Below are positions 1 to 5,745 of a DNA stretch of 12,259 nucleotides, one piece after another. The notes beneath the pieces were generated by a model that was given only the letters and a program-made list of their open reading frames with translations, had not been told where the DNA came from and ran no database searches. The stretch's first letter is position 1. The number at the start of each line of letters is the position of its first letter. Source of the DNA: JASHVB01 sp049522565. GTDB lineage: Bacteria > Pseudomonadota > Alphaproteobacteria > Acetobacterales > Acetobacteraceae. The DNA is taken from the NCBI GenBank assembly GCA_049522565.1, contig JBEKNT010000186.1, forward strand, positions 1-12,259. The letters are read 5' to 3'. The position numbers were made by a program, and so were the translations under genes.

Positions 1-130
1 CGCACGGCTTGGCGAGGGCACGCGGGTTGCCGCGGCCTTGCACGAATGGCGGAAGCAGGTGACGTATCGCATCTTCGCTCATGCCGGATACGGCGTCGTC
101 CGGTCCGACCACCAGCAACCGCGGCTTCAC
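1..130 (-). CDS. Probable 5' end of a divergent gene, partial at the left edge
   Basis: On the minus strand a reading frame is open from a GTG at 130 to the window edge, giving about 43 codons that begin with residues like MKPRLLVVGPDDAVSGMSED. A purine-rich GGAGGGAGG lies upstream (complement of 142-150), 11 bases from the GTG, which is slightly long but usable. Roughly three quarters of the codons end in G or C. The composition looks like a normal protein start (hydrophobic strand, then VVGPDD). The plus-strand frame over the same bases is arginine-rich and unnatural. The start MKPRLLVVGP is compatible with a Rossmann-like or GT-B fold, but I do not recognise the family. The gene would be divergent from the gamma-glutamyltransferase gene with only 47 bases between starts, so any shared control region is very small. 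The 3' end is outside the window. Confidence 0.42.
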   Translation of the reverse strand, partial: MKPRLLVVGPDDAVSGMSEDAIRHLLPPFVQGRGNPRALAKPC

Positions 131-177
131 CGCGGCGGCCGCCTCCCTCCGAACGCATCTCTGAAGGCAACCGAACG

Positions 178-1797
178 ATGTACCTCCCCGAGCGCTGCCG
201 CCGCACGCTGATCATGGGCCGCAACGGCGCGGTCGGCGCCAACCATCCGCTGGCAACGCAGGCCGGGCTCGACACGCTACGCTCCGGCGGCAACGCGGTG
301 GACGCGGCGGTGGCGATTGCGCTGACGCTCGGCGTGGTCGAGCCGATGATGTCCGGCCTGGGCGGCGACGGGTTCTACCAGGTGCATACCGCGAAGACCG
401 GCGAGACCCGCTGCTGGAACGCCACCGGTGCGGCGCCATTCGCCGCGACGCCGGAGCGCTTCGCCGCGCGCGGCATGGCGGTGCGCGGGCCACTCAGCGT
501 CTCGACGCCGGGCGGTCTGGCGGGCGTGGCGGCGATGCACGCGGCGCTCGGCGCGCTGCCGTGGCGGCAGTTGTGCGGCCCGGCGATTGCCGCTGCCCGC
601 GACGGCTTCGCGGCGACCCACAGCTATTGCCACTTTGCCGCCGAGGGCCGCCCCGTGCTGGCCCCCGACCCGCGCAGCCGCGCGGTGTTCCTCGCGGGCA
701 GCGATGCCGGCGCCCCGGGGCTTGCGCAGTTGATCCGCCAGCCGGACCTCGCCCGCACGCTGGAGGAGATCGCGCAGGACGGCGCCGAAACGTTCTATCG
801 CGGGCGCCTGGCGCGGCGTCTCGTCGCCGGGATGCGCGCCGCCGGCGTGCTGGTGGACGACCGCGACCTGGCCGCGTGCCAGCCGCAGGTCCAGGACCCG
901 ATCGGTATTTCCTACCGCGGCTTCCGTGTCTCGCAGACGCCGCCGAATTCCACCGGCTTCACCCACCTGCAAATGCTGAAGATCGTCGAACGCTTCGACC
1001 TCGCCGCACTCGACCCGGTGCAGCGCATCCACGTGCTGGTGGAGGCGAAAAAGCGCGCCTTCCTCGACCGCGAACGCTACGGCGCCGATCCCCGGTTCGG
1101 CGACGTGCCGTTGGACCGGTTGCTGTCCGATGCCTACGCCGATGAATGCGCCGCGGCGATCGACCGCAGGCACGCCGCTGACATCGCGCTGGCCGAGCCC
1201 GAAACCGCCGCCGGCGACACCACGTATTTCTGCGTCGTCGATGCCGAGGGCAACGCGGTGTCGGGCATCCAGAGCCTGAACTCGCTATGGGGATCGGGAG
1301 TCACCGCGGGCGACACCGGCATCCTGCTGAACAACCGCATGGCGTATTGGCACCTGGCGCCAGGCCATGCCAATCGGCTCGCGCCGGGCAAGCGTGTGCG
1401 GCATACGATGAATGCGCCGATGGTGTTCAAGGATGGCAGGCTGTGGGCGGTGGAGGGCACGCCGGGCGCCGACAACCAGGTGCAGGTCAATCTCCAGGTG
1501 CTGACCGCCATGATGGATCTCGGCGCCGATCCGCAGACCGCGCTGGAGGCGCCGCGCTGGACGTCCTCGCAGCACGGCCAGGGGGCCAACTGGCCGCACG
1601 AGGGCGACGGCCGCCTCACCATCGAGCCGGAATTTGGCGACGATGTGCTGACCGGGCTGGAGCGGCTGGGGCACCGGCTGTGCCGCGTCGGTCCGCTGGA
1701 AGGACCCTGTCTGGTGCAGGCGATCCGCGTGATGGAGAACGGCGTGCGGATGGCCGGTTCCGATCCGCGGCGCGATGGATGGGCGGGGGCGTACTAA
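178..1797 (+). CDS. Gamma-glutamyltransferase-family protein (Ntn hydrolase proenzyme)
   Basis: The product is 539 residues, close to the usual length for this family of autoprocessing Ntn hydrolases, which split into two chains and cleave or transfer gamma-glutamyl groups. Visible family blocks are RSGGNAVDAAVA (about 35-46), SGLGGDGF (59-66), TTYFCVVDAEGNAVS starting at Thr348, LNSLWGSGV and GILLNNRM. Thr348 is the expected new N-terminus and nucleophile of the small subunit. No signal peptide is seen, so the protein is probably cytoplasmic, unlike periplasmic E. coli Ggt. The block that is normally D-G-R-E-T-A-P, with the glutamate-binding Arg, reads NATGAAP (81-87). The usual Ser-Ser pair reads His-Thr, and PGG reads PGA (429-431). 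The substrate may therefore not be glutathione. The ATG at 178 was chosen because GAAGG (163-167) lies 10 bases upstream; the open frame back to 46 is arginine-rich and unlike the family. Confidence 0.9.
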   Translation: MYLPERCRRTLIMGRNGAVGANHPLATQAGLDTLRSGGNAVDAAVAIALTLGVVEPMMSGLGGDGFYQVHTAKTGETRCWNATGAAPFAATPERFAARGMAVRGPLSVSTPGGLAGVAAMHAALGALPWRQLCGPAIAAARDGFAATHSYCHFAAEGRPVLAPDPRSRAVFLAGSDAGAPGLAQLIRQPDLARTLEEIAQDGAETFYRGRLARRLVAGMRAAGVLVDDRDLAACQPQVQDPIGISYRGFRVSQTPPNSTGFTHLQMLKIVERFDLAALDPVQRIHVLVEAKKRAFLDRERYGADPRFGDVPLDRLLSDAYADECAAAIDRRHAADIALAEPETAAGDTTYFCVVDAEGNAVSGIQSLNSLWGSGVTAGDTGILLNNRMAYWHLAPGHANRLAPGKRVRHTMNAPMVFKDGRLWAVEGTPGADNQVQVNLQVLTAMMDLGADPQTALEAPRWTSSQHGQGANWPHEGDGRLTIEPEFGDDVLTGLERLGHRLCRVGPLEGPCLVQAIRVMENGVRMAGSDPRRDGWAGAY

Positions 1798-1843
1798 TCA
1801 GTGGGCGCGAGCCAGGTTGTGGATGGCCGGCCGGAGCCAGCCC

Positions 1844-1860
1844 CCGGGCGTTTGACCCGG
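1844..1860 (+). other. Stem-loop overlapping the ribosome binding site of a short ORF
   Basis: CCGGG (1844-1848) and CCCGG (1856-1860) can pair around a 7-base loop. The last two bases of the stem are the first two of the GGAGG (1859-1863) in front of the ATG at 1870. The hairpin could partly mask that site. The stem is only five pairs, so this is weak evidence. Confidence 0.25.
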
Positions 1861-1869
1861 AGGTCCGCG

Positions 1870-1920
1870 ATGACGATGGAAGCCGTGCCGAAGAGTCAGT
1901 CGTACGGGCACCTGGTGTAA
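1870..1920 (+). CDS. Possible 16-residue micropeptide
   Basis: An ATG at 1870 follows GGAGG (1859-1863) with a 6-base spacer, an ideal ribosome binding site. It opens a short frame MTMEAVPKSQSYGHLV that ends in TAA at 1918-1920. It lies 72 bases after the gamma-glutamyltransferase stop, so it could be translated from the same transcript or act as a leader peptide. I do not recognise the peptide; it has no membrane segment, no cysteine and no run of one amino acid typical of attenuator leaders. A good SD can arise by chance in GC-rich DNA, so this is a candidate only. Confidence 0.25.
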   Translation: MTMEAVPKSQSYGHLV

Positions 1921-2066
1921 AACGCCTTTGCGTGACCCCGCGGCTCTCGGATTGCGCCGTGGTGAAAGTCGGCGTCACCACCTTCGTCACAGGCGCCGTC
2001 TGACGATCCTCCGTGCGATGCGAACCAGCGACCCGCGCGCCCGGCCGAATGCAACCGTCCCGGTTG

Positions 2067-2109
2067 TGTGACGCTTCTCACTTCCGTCGCACCACGTCGC
2101 CGCTATATC
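2067..2109 (+). promoter_or_regulatory. CRP/FNR-type dyad plus -10 box upstream of the first AraC gene
   Basis: TGTGACGCTTCTCACT (2067-2082) matches TGTGA-N6-TCACA, the CRP consensus core, at nine of ten conserved positions. A TATATC -10-like box lies at 2104-2109 and there is no recognisable -35 box. If transcription starts about 7 bases after the -10 box, near 2116, the dyad centre (2074.5) is at about -41.5. That is the position of a class II activator site. The same arrangement recurs in front of the second AraC gene. The identity of the binding protein is inferred from the half-site only. Confidence 0.55.
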
Positions 2110-2234
2110 CTGCCGCCATACGGGGGCACACCCCCATGAGCGTCAGGATAAGCGACCGACCGGGGGAGGGCCAGTGCGACAGCAAGCTTCTTCTACCGTC
2201 TGGCCTCATCCTGAGGCCTACGGGGCACACCCCG
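2107..2234 (+). repeat. Imperfect direct repeat and hairpins in the leader of the first AraC gene
   Basis: Two copies of a segment of about 27 bases, 2107-2135 and 2208-2234, share ATCCTG, TACGGGG and CACACCCC with small indels, about 100 bases apart. Each copy ends in a hairpin with a CACA loop: GGGGG/CCCCC (2122-2135) and CGGGG/CCCCG (2221-2234). Just before the second is a 7-pair stem GGCCTCA/TGAGGCC (2202-2218). The homologous leader of the second AraC gene has only one copy, so the extra segment is probably an internal duplication or an insertion. Confidence 0.55.
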
Positions 2235-2267
2235 GTCAGTCGCCGTAGCCTCGAAGGGACAGGCGCC

Positions 2268-3230
2268 ATGCGGCTCCAGATCACGACAGAGGACGTGCCG
2301 GAACGGAGCCGCTTCGAGGCATGGCACGACGCGGTCTACCGCACCTTAGCGATCTCGGCGCAGCCGTTGCCTGACGCCGATGGGCCGTTCCGAGCGCGGT
2401 TTTGCGCGCGCACCAGTGGGCCACTGGTGCATTGCAGCTTCGACGCGGATCGCTATCGCGCGATCCGTCAGGGTCGCGATATCGCGCACCGACACTGGGA
2501 CAGCTATTGGATCGGTCGTGAGTTCAGTGCCGGCGCGTTCCACACGATCGGCGGCCAGGACTGGATCAGCAACCCCGGCGACCTGGTCGTCGGCGACGCC
2601 GACGCAGTGTCCGACTCGCGCCCGGCCGATCGTTATTCACACCAGTTATGGCTGGTGCCAAAGGCGCTGCTCGATCCGCATCTGCCCGCGCTCCGGCGGC
2701 CAATATATACCCGGCTTTCCGATCGAAACGGAGTGGACGCGCTGGCCGGCAGCTACCTCGATGCGCTGACGCGGAACTGGGACAGCATCTCCGAGGTGAC
2801 CATGGGTTCGGTTGCCGACACGCTGGCCCGGTTGATCGGCATCGCCTGTGGCGCGGTGGCGGCGGAGCAATCGGACGCGGTGCGGGCCGGCCGGCTGGTC
2901 GAAGCCAAGCGGTACATCGACCGTCATCTCGCGGACCCTGATCTGTTGCCCGCCAGTGTAGCAGCGTCGCTGGGCATCTCGGTCCGCACGCTGCACGCAT
3001 TGTTCGAACCGACCGGCACCAGCTTCGCCCGCTATGTGCTGCGTCGCCGGCTGGAGGAGTGCCGGACGGCGCTGCTCGGCAACCCGCGGCGCGCGGTGAC
3101 CGACATCGCCTTTGCCTGGGGCTTCAGCAGCCTGTCCGGCTTCTATCGCGCGTTCCACGCCGCGTTCGGCATGTCGCCCGGCGACCTGCGGGCGATGTCG
3201 CAACCAGATACGACTCCCGTGAGGATGTGA
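2268..3230 (+). CDS. AraC-family transcriptional regulator, first of a tandem pair
   Basis: The product is 320 residues, a usual AraC-family length. The N-terminal 200 residues look like the AraC-binding-like domain typical of regulators that start with a VPERxRFExW segment (10-19). The C-terminal part carries two helix-turn-helix motifs: PASVAASLGISVRTLHALF (about 228-246), and a second around 276-299 containing TDIAFAWGFSSLSGFYRAF and followed by FGMSPGDLR. The effector and target genes are unknown. The ATG at 2268 was chosen because GAAGGGA (2253-2259) sits 8 bases upstream and because it aligns with the start of the neighbouring paralog. The frame is open back to 2013, but the extension crosses the promoter and lacks a ribosome binding site. 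The stop codon overlaps the dyad of the next gene's promoter. The DNA-binding third differs from the paralog at only about 16 of 103 positions, while the sensor domain is more divergent. Confidence 0.9.
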   Translation: MRLQITTEDVPERSRFEAWHDAVYRTLAISAQPLPDADGPFRARFCARTSGPLVHCSFDADRYRAIRQGRDIAHRHWDSYWIGREFSAGAFHTIGGQDWISNPGDLVVGDADAVSDSRPADRYSHQLWLVPKALLDPHLPALRRPIYTRLSDRNGVDALAGSYLDALTRNWDSISEVTMGSVADTLARLIGIACGAVAAEQSDAVRAGRLVEAKRYIDRHLADPDLLPASVAASLGISVRTLHALFEPTGTSFARYVLRRRLEECRTALLGNPRRAVTDIAFAWGFSSLSGFYRAFHAAFGMSPGDLRAMSQPDTTPVRM

Positions 3231-3268
3231 GCGTTCTCACTTCCGTTGCACCACGCCACCGTTATATC
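3226..3268 (+). promoter_or_regulatory. CRP/FNR-type dyad plus -10 box upstream of the second AraC gene
   Basis: TGTGAGCGTTCTCACT (3226-3241) contains the perfect inverted repeat GTGAG/CTCAC and matches TGTGA-N6-TCACA at nine of ten positions. A TATATC box follows at 3263-3268. The 44 bases 3226-3269 match 2067-2110 at 37 positions without a gap, so dyad-to-box spacing is identical in the two promoters. The first half-site includes the stop codon of the upstream AraC gene, so this promoter lies inside the end of that gene. Confidence 0.58.
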
Positions 3269-3327
3269 CGCCGCTACGCGGACTGTGTCCCCGGCCGGTC
3301 ACCATAATCGTGAAGAGGGCAAGGCCC

Positions 3328-4275
3328 ATGCAGCTTCACACGACAGACAACGTGCCGGAACGGGAGCGCTTCGAGCTTTGGAACGCGGCGGTCTTCGGCG
3401 TGCTCGCGATCTCGGTGCAGCCGCTGCCGGACGTCGATGCGCCGTTTCAGGCAAGATTTTCATCCCGTACCAAAGGGCCCCTGCTGAACCTCAACTTCGC
3501 TGCGGATGGCTTCGGCGCGCGGCGTCAGAACCGCGAGATCGCGCACCGGCACTGGAACAGCTACTGGATCTATCGCGAATCCAGCCCCGGGGCATGGTTC
3601 AACATCGACGGCCAGGAACTGGCCACCGCCGCGGGCGACCTGGTCGTCGCCGACGCCGATGCCCGGTTCGAGACGCGCGCCAATCGCTACGCGCACGAGT
3701 TATGGCTGGTGCCGAAAGCACTGCTCGAGCCGCATCTGCCCGCGCTCGGCCGCCCGCTGGTGGCGAAGTTGTCCGGCCGGGACGGGGTGAACGCGCTCGC
3801 GGAAGGCTATCTGGGGGCGCTGACGCAGAACTGGGACGGTATCGGCGAGTCGGCCATGGGTCAGGTCACCGAAACATTGGGCCGGCTGATCGGCATCGCC
3901 TGCGGCGCGGCGGCGGCAGAGCAACCGGACGCGGTGCGGGCGGGGCGGTTGGCCGAGGCCAGGCGGTATATCGACCACCACCTCGCCGACCCGGATCTGT
4001 CGCCCGCCAGCGTGGCATCGGCGTTGCGCATCTCCGTCCGCGCCCTGCACCTGCTGTTCGAGCCGACCGGCACCAGTTTCACGCGTCACGTTGCGCGCCG
4101 GCGGTTGGAGGAATGTCGGGCCGCGCTGCTGGGCAATCCGGGGCGCGCGGTGATCGACATCGCCTTCGCCTGGGGGTTCAGCAGCCTGTCCGGTTTTTAT
4201 CGTGCCTTCCACGCCGCGTTCGGCATGGCGCCGGGCGACCTGCGGGCCGCGTCAGGAGCGGCAGATCGCTCCTGA
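3328..4275 (+). CDS. AraC-family transcriptional regulator, second of a tandem pair
   Basis: The product is 315 residues, with the same plan as the gene before it: an AraC-binding-like sensor domain from VPERERFELW onward, then two helix-turn-helix motifs, the second with IDIAFAWGFSSLSGFYRAF. Both proteins share long exact stretches such as LWLVPKALL, EPTGTSF and RRRLEEC. The ATG at 3328 follows GAAGAGGG (3312-3319) with 8 bases between and aligns with the paralog. An in-frame GTG at 3310 is possible but coincides with the ribosome binding site region. The 97-base gap to the upstream gene holds its own promoter, so the two can be transcribed separately as well as by read-through. The sensor domains differ more than the DNA-binding domains, which suggests a shared DNA site but possibly different ligands. 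The gene ends 64 bases from a convergent gene. Confidence 0.9.
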   Translation: MQLHTTDNVPERERFELWNAAVFGVLAISVQPLPDVDAPFQARFSSRTKGPLLNLNFAADGFGARRQNREIAHRHWNSYWIYRESSPGAWFNIDGQELATAAGDLVVADADARFETRANRYAHELWLVPKALLEPHLPALGRPLVAKLSGRDGVNALAEGYLGALTQNWDGIGESAMGQVTETLGRLIGIACGAAAAEQPDAVRAGRLAEARRYIDHHLADPDLSPASVASALRISVRALHLLFEPTGTSFTRHVARRRLEECRAALLGNPGRAVIDIAFAWGFSSLSGFYRAFHAAFGMAPGDLRAASGAADRS

Positions 4276-4339
4276 CCGGCGGCGCGGAGCGCGAAGCGAT
4301 CCTGTGGCTGGCGCTGGCCCGCCGTTGCCGTGCGCTGTG

Positions 4340-5017
4340 CTACGTGGCCTTGCGCCGGCGGCGGAGCATGAGGCCGGTCAGCCCGGTCGCAAGCAATGCG
4401 AGCGAGGCCGGTTCGGGAACGCTGAGACTGGCATCGAGCCCGGTCGTGAGAGAGCAATAGCTGCAGCCGTTGGTTCCCGTCAGAACCTCGAAGTCGATCG
4501 TGTCATTGACAGCAAGCGTTTCAGTCAGGTTGAAAGCGTCGTCCTGCCCGTAGGTCGAGACCGTGTTGCTGTAGATCGAGACCCCGTCATCCATAATCGC
4601 AACCGGATGCGGATTGTTATCCGTGGCGATGCCGGTGAAGTCGCCGTTGATCGAATAGATGCCAGCCACGGGTGCGGTGAATTGCACGATCGCGGTATAG
4701 CTTTCCGGGTCCATCGCCAGCACGTTGGGCCCCTGGTTGACGTCCGCATAGGAAATCGTGCCGCCGGTGGTGTTCTTCACGATAGCGACGGAATCAGGTA
4801 TGCTCGCCCCGTCCCACCAGCAGGCCGCCCCGGCTATGCTGCATTGCGATGTCAGCGTAAGGGTCGTTGGGCCTGGGATCGCGTAGCGATAGGCCCACAC
4901 GCCATTCGGATTGTTGGCGATAGAGAAGTCGCCGACCGCGCTGAAGGTTTGGGCTTGCGCGTGACCAGCCAAGCCAAGCGCGATAACCGTCGCGGCAGCA
5001 AGCAGGCGCTGTTTCAT
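4340..5017 (-). CDS. PEP-CTERM sorting-domain secreted protein
   Basis: The product is 225 residues. It has a signal peptide, MKQRLLAAATVIALGLAGHA, with likely cleavage after AQA at 22. At the C terminus it has a classic PEP-CTERM tail: VPEP at 200-203, a hydrophobic segment 204-218 and RRRRK 219-223. Such proteins are exported by Sec, then processed by an exosortase and placed on or outside the cell surface; no exosortase gene is in this window. The middle part (about 105-198: FTAPVAGIYSINGDF, then YGQDDAFNLTETL, then DTIDFEV) resembles the beta-rich domain common in PEP-CTERM proteins. Two cysteine pairs (C59/C66 and C185/C188) could form disulfides. Two adjacent ATGs (5020 and 5017) are possible; GGGGG at 5024-5028 suits the second, 7 bases away. 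The gene is convergent with the AraC pair. Confidence 0.85.
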   Translation of the reverse strand: MKQRLLAAATVIALGLAGHAQAQTFSAVGDFSIANNPNGVWAYRYAIPGPTTLTLTSQCSIAGAACWWDGASIPDSVAIVKNTTGGTISYADVNQGPNVLAMDPESYTAIVQFTAPVAGIYSINGDFTGIATDNNPHPVAIMDDGVSIYSNTVSTYGQDDAFNLTETLAVNDTIDFEVLTGTNGCSYCSLTTGLDASLSVPEPASLALLATGLTGLMLRRRRKAT

Positions 5018-5036
5018 CATCGTACCCCCGCACAAG

Positions 5037-5057
5037 AAAAAGCAGAGAATCTGCTCC
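5037..5057 (-). terminator. Terminator-like hairpin in the PEP-CTERM leader (possible attenuator)
   Basis: Read on the minus strand, AGCAGA and TCTGCT (complements of 5050-5055 and 5041-5046) pair around a TTC loop. Two further G-U pairs are possible, and a T-run at 5037-5041 follows directly. The structure sits in the leader about 20 bases before the start codon, downstream of the likely promoter, so it would act on the gene's own transcript. The stem is short, with three G-C pairs, so termination would be partial at best. Confidence 0.4.
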
Positions 5058-5091
5058 GAAGATCGAGTTCGGCGATATTTTTCATTCAGGT

Positions 5092-5114
5092 CGGGTCGGC
5101 CGCCGGCCGACCCG
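5092..5114 (-). other. Strong stem-loop in the PEP-CTERM leader
   Basis: CGGGTCGGCC (5092-5101) and GGCCGACCCG (5105-5114) form a perfect 10-pair stem with a 3-base loop. It lies about 75 bases upstream of the start codon, between the promoter and the terminator-like hairpin. No T-tract follows on either strand. It may be an RNA element of the leader or a protein-binding site. Confidence 0.55.
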
Positions 5115-5167
5115 CAGGTGCTAATACAGCAATTCTTGTGCCACTGAAGGAAGTTTAAGCGAATCAA

Positions 5168-5179
5168 CCGGATATCCGG
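5168..5179. promoter_or_regulatory. 12-base palindrome just downstream of the PEP-CTERM promoter
   Basis: CCGGATATCCGG is a perfect palindrome. It begins about 10 bases into the predicted transcript, a position where a repressor would block the promoter at 5196-5223. Its role as an operator is inferred from position only. Confidence 0.3.
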
Positions 5180-5195
5180 GACCGCATGGCCGGTC

Positions 5196-5223
5196 GTTAT
5201 AGCGATGTAAAGGATTCTGACAA
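5196..5223 (-). promoter_or_regulatory. Sigma70-type promoter for the PEP-CTERM gene
   Basis: On the minus strand TTGTCA (complement of 5218-5223) and TATAAC (complement of 5196-5201) each match the consensus at five of six positions, with a 16-base spacer. Transcription would begin near 5189, giving a leader of about 170 bases before the PEP-CTERM start codon. This is the best match to a housekeeping promoter that I found in the window. Confidence 0.6.
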
Positions 5224-5745
5224 TTTCGTTGCAGGCGAAGCCCCTGCACCGGCAACCGGTTGGCGAGCGACCGGTCCCTCACCTGCGCGCAACCCGCCTT
5301 ACGGAGGAATCGATCGGTCACCCACGGCAACTCTGTCGGAACCCGACCTGGCCTACAGCAACTGTCTCGTGGAAATAACGGACTGCCGACCGGGCTCGAC
5401 CGTAACCGTGACGTCACGTCGACCGCCGCTCCTCCGTCGCCCGAGCCAGGTCGCTGTTTTGCTCAGCATGGCGTCGGTCAGGCTTGCTAAAATATGGCGA
5501 CGGACCCGCGCGCGGGCTGGCTCGGCTTTGGTCGCCCAGCAACATTCTCCGACACACGCCGCCGGCGCGCGGAAGGGCGGCCAGCGACGCTGCATCCTGT
5601 CAGCAACCCCTTCTTGGCCCTGGGTCACTCATAGTGAGGGGTACAGCCTCTTCCGCTTAACCCGGGCATTGGCGATCTCCGCGGTTTCATTCCGGGCGGG
5701 TCGGTCGCAGCGGCCGGTGGCCTGGTCGCAAAGACGGGGAGCCGC
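5224..5745. other. Gene-free stretch between the PEP-CTERM gene and the kinase gene
   Basis: I see no credible gene here. The open frames are short, rich in arginine and serine, and lack ribosome binding sites or recognisable domains. Behind the PEP-CTERM promoter the motif ACCGG recurs, twice as the palindromes AACCGGTT (5254-5261) and GACCGGTC (5268-5275). A perfect 12-base palindrome CGTGACGTCACG lies at 5407-5418. A small TCACT/AGTGA stem-loop is at 5625-5637. The stretch is slightly less GC-rich in places and could be decayed or regulatory DNA. Confidence 0.4.

Larger units (their letters stand above)
1798..2066. other. Intergenic stretch after the gamma-glutamyltransferase gene
   Basis: Apart from the short ORF at 1870-1920 I see no gene here. 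It holds one clear inverted repeat, GTGGTGA (1959-1965) and TCACCAC (1975-1981) around a 9-base loop. No T-tract follows, so this is not a classical intrinsic terminator. It may be a 3' end structure of the upstream transcript or an operator. Confidence 0.4.

Noticed and set aside
46..177. N-terminal extension of the gamma-glutamyltransferase frame
   Set aside because: It is arginine- and proline-rich, has no family resemblance and no ribosome binding site; the ATG at 178 has a good one and starts the conserved domain.
2013..2267. N-terminal extension of the first AraC gene, including an in-frame ATG at 2136
   Set aside because: It spans the dyad and -10 box, has no suitable ribosome binding site, and the paralog lacks it.
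3246..4460. Alternative frame over the second AraC gene
   Set aside because: It is a shifted shadow of that gene: it reads the coding sequence in the wrong frame, rich in Arg and Gly.
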